Shown: piece by piece, positions 55,681-64,000 of the stretch
Position numbering within the stretch: position 1 is the stretch's first letter
Layout of the letters: each line of letters opens with the position of its first letter
Source of the DNA: Malania oleifera
Lineage: Eukaryota > Streptophyta > Magnoliopsida > Santalales > Ximeniaceae
Length of the DNA stretch: 64,000 bases
NCBI RefSeq assembly: GCF_029873635.1
Contig: NC_080422.1
Coordinates: 7,037,764-7,101,763 of the forward strand
Reading direction: 5' to 3'
Made by a program: the position numbers and the translations under genes
The notes under the pieces: generated by a model
Seen by the model: only the letters and a program-made list of their open reading frames with translations
Told to the model about the DNA's origin: nothing
The model's database searches: none

Positions 55681-57403
55681 TAATCTTTTACAAATATCTA
55701 AGAAATAATTAAGGAGAAAAAAAAAAAACCTCATTTACGCACTCGCATGTCAAAATAAAGCGATCTAAAATGGCCACAAACGTTTTTGACATGGTGCTTC
55801 AAATCACCCAAAAATATTTAGTCCAATAATCATACTCGTAATACTTTAAAAAAAACAAAAAACAAAAAAAAATAGTATTGAGTTCAAATAAATAAATACA
55901 TAAATTAATAGGTGCGCTTGGATAAGATTTGATATTGGGAGAGGCTGGGGATTTAAATTCTAGGTATCCAAACAGAAAAAGGATTCTCTTTCCATGCCAC
56001 TCTGCTTTTCCTCCACGTTCATAAAGTGACAAATAACAGTTATTATTAAATATATCATTTGCTATCCCAATGTCACCACCTCCCGTATAAAAACGGATCT
56101 GATTTGAAAATTGAATATAATAAAATATTTAACTAAAATTATGGGAGGAAAATATTTAAGTCTCAAATTTGATTTTATTTTGTTGGATTTTATTTTATTT
56201 CACAGACCAAATGCATAGTTAAAATTATTTAATTCCTTGCCTATTCAGTTAGGTCCCTTTAGAATTTGAAAAATGTTAGAAAAATATATATATCAAAAAA
56301 TCCTAATTTTCATGTCTGACTATGAAAAAATATGATCAAATGAGAAAAAAAATGACACTATACCATATTTATAAATAAAATTTTAATTTTACATACTGTT
56401 AATATCTGATATTTTCTAATCTTTAGTCATATTAAACCAAACTTTTATTTTTGACACCATCTAATAAAGAAGAAAAACATTAAAAAATAAATAAATAAAT
56501 TCTCTTTATTTTGCTTTTCTTTTCTTTTCCCCCGTAAAATTACCACAAGGACCAAAGAAAATAAAGGCCTATTTACATGTTCCTGGAAAAAAAAAAAAAA
56601 AACAAACAATCCAATGTTTTCTCAATTCAAAAGCTCATTTTTGAACCACTGCGAAACCTAACAATGGGCATGATTCACTCCTTCAGATGATTATATCATT
56701 TAGGAATTCATTAAGATAAAAACATGTTTTTGCTCATGTACAAAAGGGAATATTTTCAAAGGCAGGCAGGCAAGCTTTTCATCCTAATGGAAAAAACTAC
56801 TGTTTTGAGGCATACAAAACAAAACTCCTATGGGAATCTAAATGCTGAGAATTGCCACCAACGCGAGTTCCACAAAATTCATTCACATTCCTCGTCCCAA
56901 ACACGCAGCTTTATTGCCTTCCATCTCATATTCCCTTTTGTATCAAAAGAAAACAAAACCCTCACCTAGATGATCATACCACAACCATTTTTCCAGATGC
57001 ACCTAAATTTGGCTACTTAAGAACATTCATCACCAATCAAGAGTCATTCTTCTCTTGAGATCATTCCCAAACAAGCCCTACGAGTTTGGCTAAAGGTTCA
57101 TGTTCTCGACAACCAAAAGTATTATGTGTGCAAGCAAGGGGTGGGAAGAGCTAGGATATTTGAGAAGTAGCGTTTCATAGATCCAAAGATAAAATTCCCA
57201 TACAAGCAAATTAAGAAAGCAGGAGAAGTGTTCCAAGGAGGGCAACACATTCAAACCTCTCCCCTTTTTTGATCTTTTTACAAAGGCAAGAGAGACAGGT
57301 CACACTTTCATTCATTTCATACATAAATTAGGGAAAAAAAGACCAAAGTCACAGGGAAAGGAGCCCTTCCTGTAACACACGCATATTATCACCAGAGCAC
57401 ACA
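55681..57403. other. AT-rich spacer and probable 3' UTR of the E2 gene
   Basis: No coding frame supported. The part nearest 57403 is the 3' UTR of the minus-strand E2 gene; a minus-strand AATAAA occurs near 56909-56915. A run of about 18 A lies at about 56587-56604. Confidence 0.4.
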
Positions 57404-62014
<4,611 letters not shown>

Positions 62015-62218
62015 CTAAGAGGGCCAATCAATCCTGCTGAACATCAAAGAGGCTGTACTAACAGAACATCCAAAGGCAAACACCCACAATGATGCCACAA
62101 AAACAACCCTATCCAAAATAAGATCCATAGATGAAGCACAATCATGAAAAATCCAATCATTCCTCTCCAAACAAATAGCACAAACAGCGGCAAAGACAGT
62201 CTGCAAACAAACCTTCAC
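62015..62218 (-). pseudogene. LINE ORF2 C-terminal fragment
   Basis: Minus-strand frame with AICLERNDWIFHD and ILDRVVFVASLWVFAF, the pattern (WxERNxRIF ... WDRxxxLASLW) that closes many plant L1 ORF2 proteins. No tail or target duplication identified. Confidence 0.65.
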
Positions 62219-62651
62219 CTTCTTCTGTTTACCAGATCCAACAAGCCAACCAACAGGAAATAAAACATTTGGACAAAAATAATTTTATCAAAATAAGAAC
62301 ATTTCATACTTCGCTAATTTTAGTTGTTTTGATTTTCCATCTCTTTTTAATAGATAAAAGCAAGAAAACAATTAACTATGCCTTTGGCACATTGATTCAT
62401 CTCCTGGACCCCACATGAGAGGCCAGTGTTAGAATCCCCAAAAAGGAGTTTGTTGGGGAGGAGAGGTTTTAATGGTAGAGAATTGTAGTTTGGATCCATT
62501 TCTTTTATAAAGCAAATGAAGAATATTATTCATAGATTAAGAGTTTGCAACCAGGAGAATAAGACATATCCTTAGAAAAAGCTGGAAAAAATCCAACCAA
62601 AAACAGAGACAAAAACTAAAAAGAATGAATGAAACCAATACAATCTAAGAA

Positions 62652-63397
62652 TCAAGCAAATACTGCTAGTCGCACTGAATATCTGAAAAACTCAAACCCC
62701 CTAAAATTCTCATGACCCACACACCAAAGAGAAGCTAGATAATGTATCTTCTCCCAAACCAGAAAATACAATGACTTATTCCCTGAAAAACTACATTCAT
62801 CATGCTCCATCCACAGCCCCCAAAATATTGCAAAGAAGGCACATTTGCAGATCGTTGCCCTTTCCTTTTCCTTTTCTGCCAAAACCAACAAAAGAAACTG
62901 CCAGAAGTCCCACCATCTTTGAACTCACCCAAATTGTCCAAACAAACCAAATGATTTATTCCATACCCTCCAAGCATAATCACAATGTATAAATGTGAAG
63001 CAGATTATGTATAGTTAAAATAAAGTATACAAACATCTGGGGAGAAAGCCTTCAAAGGCCTCCTAATCTGCAGCAAGTTATTGTCATTAATTCTATCAAG
63101 CGCAACCAACCAATTAAAAGCCTTCACTTCATAAGGGACTTTGGCCTTCCAAATGGATTTACAGAGTGGAAAATAAGAATTAGATCTAATTAAAAATTCA
63201 CTAAAATAATTGCAAGGATCCGAAGACCGAGACTGATGATCCACCTCTAAAGAAAAATGACAGTTATTCAACAAGACCATAAAAGAAGATGACCATATCT
63301 CTATCAATTTTTGTTCTAGGGAGCGGAAAAAAATAAAAAACAAAACATAAAACAAAAAAAGCAAGAAAACACTAAAAAGGCCAATGAAGCAAGACAC
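62652..63397 (-). pseudogene. LINE ORF2 fragment: zf-RVT region and C-terminus
   Basis: Minus strand. SIWKAKVPYEVKAFNWLVAL and LQIRRPLKAFSPDVC (63005-63397) are the typical zf-RVT sequence. After frame breaks it continues with AIFWGLWMEHDECSF and WEKIHYLASLWCVGHE (62652-62891). A second, separate relic from 62015-62218. It is probably inside the E2 gene's long upstream intron if that gene is intact. Confidence 0.75.
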
Positions 63398-64000
63398 ATG
63401 AACAGGTAATGCACACAGAAAACAAGAACCACAAAATATGAGTCTACTAAGTCAATGAAGGCCTCTCTTACAGCTCAGACCTAGCCCCCCGACAAAAAAA
63501 TAATTAAAATAAACAAATATCCTTCTACATATTTCTTCAATCGATACTATTCCCTTCAAATGTGTGCCAGTCTCACTACAACCACAGAGTCCATGTGCTG
63601 ATATGCAGGATACTATCCCAAACAAGTCACTTTTTGCCCTATCTCCTCTCTCTCTATACACTGAACTCATAATCTTGATGCACACTTACACCCCCGTCAT
63701 TCCCATGAAGGACTAAAAGAAGAATACAGAAGTAATTGATCATCTCTATTTCATAGTTACAATAGACTAATTTATCAAAACCTGCCCAATTATTTAAAGA
63801 TAAAATCAAGGAGGACGACCACAAGGGTTTTCTGAGTTTCAAATACTTCAACAAGGGAACTCAGTCTTTCCAAATGTAGTGAAGAACATTATAATAATGA
63901 AAAACTCCATATGGCAGCCCCTGCTGGTGCATTTATGAACAATTTTTTCAACTCCTCATCGGATAGAACAAAATAACAAATTCTTTCAATGCCCAGTCAG
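63398..64000. other. Right edge, no feature recognised
   Basis: No exon of the E2 N-terminus, no repeat class and no domain-bearing frame recognised. Confidence 0.5.

Overview
The window looks like a piece of a TE-rich flowering-plant nuclear genome. The evidence is Ty3/gypsy chromovirus and Tat-lineage retrotransposons, Ty1/copia elements, a full-length plant L1 LINE, a tRNA-derived SINE, a TRIM, a MITE, AT-rich spacers, GA/TA microsatellites, and one plant-type ubiquitin-conjugating enzyme gene. I cannot name the species. Only one host gene is supported: the last two coding exons of a UBC8/10/28-type E2 at 57404-58649, minus strand. Layout, left: 1-980 is a Ty1/copia LTR and edge sequence, minus strand. 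988-9914 is a decayed Tekay/Del-type Ty3 chromovirus, truncated at its 5' side. Its 3' LTR (3469-9914) was invaded by a solo LTR (4766-9070, TSD TCTTA), which was itself invaded by another solo LTR (6023-8524, TSD ATACT). 10721-14510 is the 3' end of an old Tat-lineage element on the minus strand, invaded by a solo LTR (11264-13132, TSD TATAT). 16561-20776 is a decayed Ty1/copia element with short LTRs. Centre: 23495-33297 is a very young Tat-lineage Ty3 element. Its LTRs are 436 bp each with a single difference seen. It carries gag-protease-RT-RNaseH-second RNaseH-integrase in one frame interrupted by two amber codons. Between pol and the 3' LTR lies an antisense, apparently spliced four-exon gene with its own TATA box and about 1 kb of hairpin and palindrome arrays upstream. 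Right: 34394-43088 is a full-length L1 LINE (minus strand, perfect 16-bp TSD) split by a copia LTR (38038-40208). 43798-50937 is a non-coding LTR element, minus strand, with a copia solo LTR (48528-50814) nested in one LTR. 51-56 kb holds a foldback repeat, a MITE, a TRIM and a SINE. 57-64 kb is the E2 gene end plus a long upstream stretch containing LINE fragments. The main pattern not explained by ordinary annotation concerns U3 regions. Several LTR families here, at least some unrelated, carry arrays of short palindromes just upstream of a TATA box: TCGTCGACGA, CGGTCGACCG, paired GTGGGCCCCAC. The Tat elements carry ATGAG-N5-CTCAT hairpins with stem-preserving changes, in the same position relative to the antisense gene promoter. 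These look like repeated binding sites or hairpins under selection and are the best candidates for follow-up.
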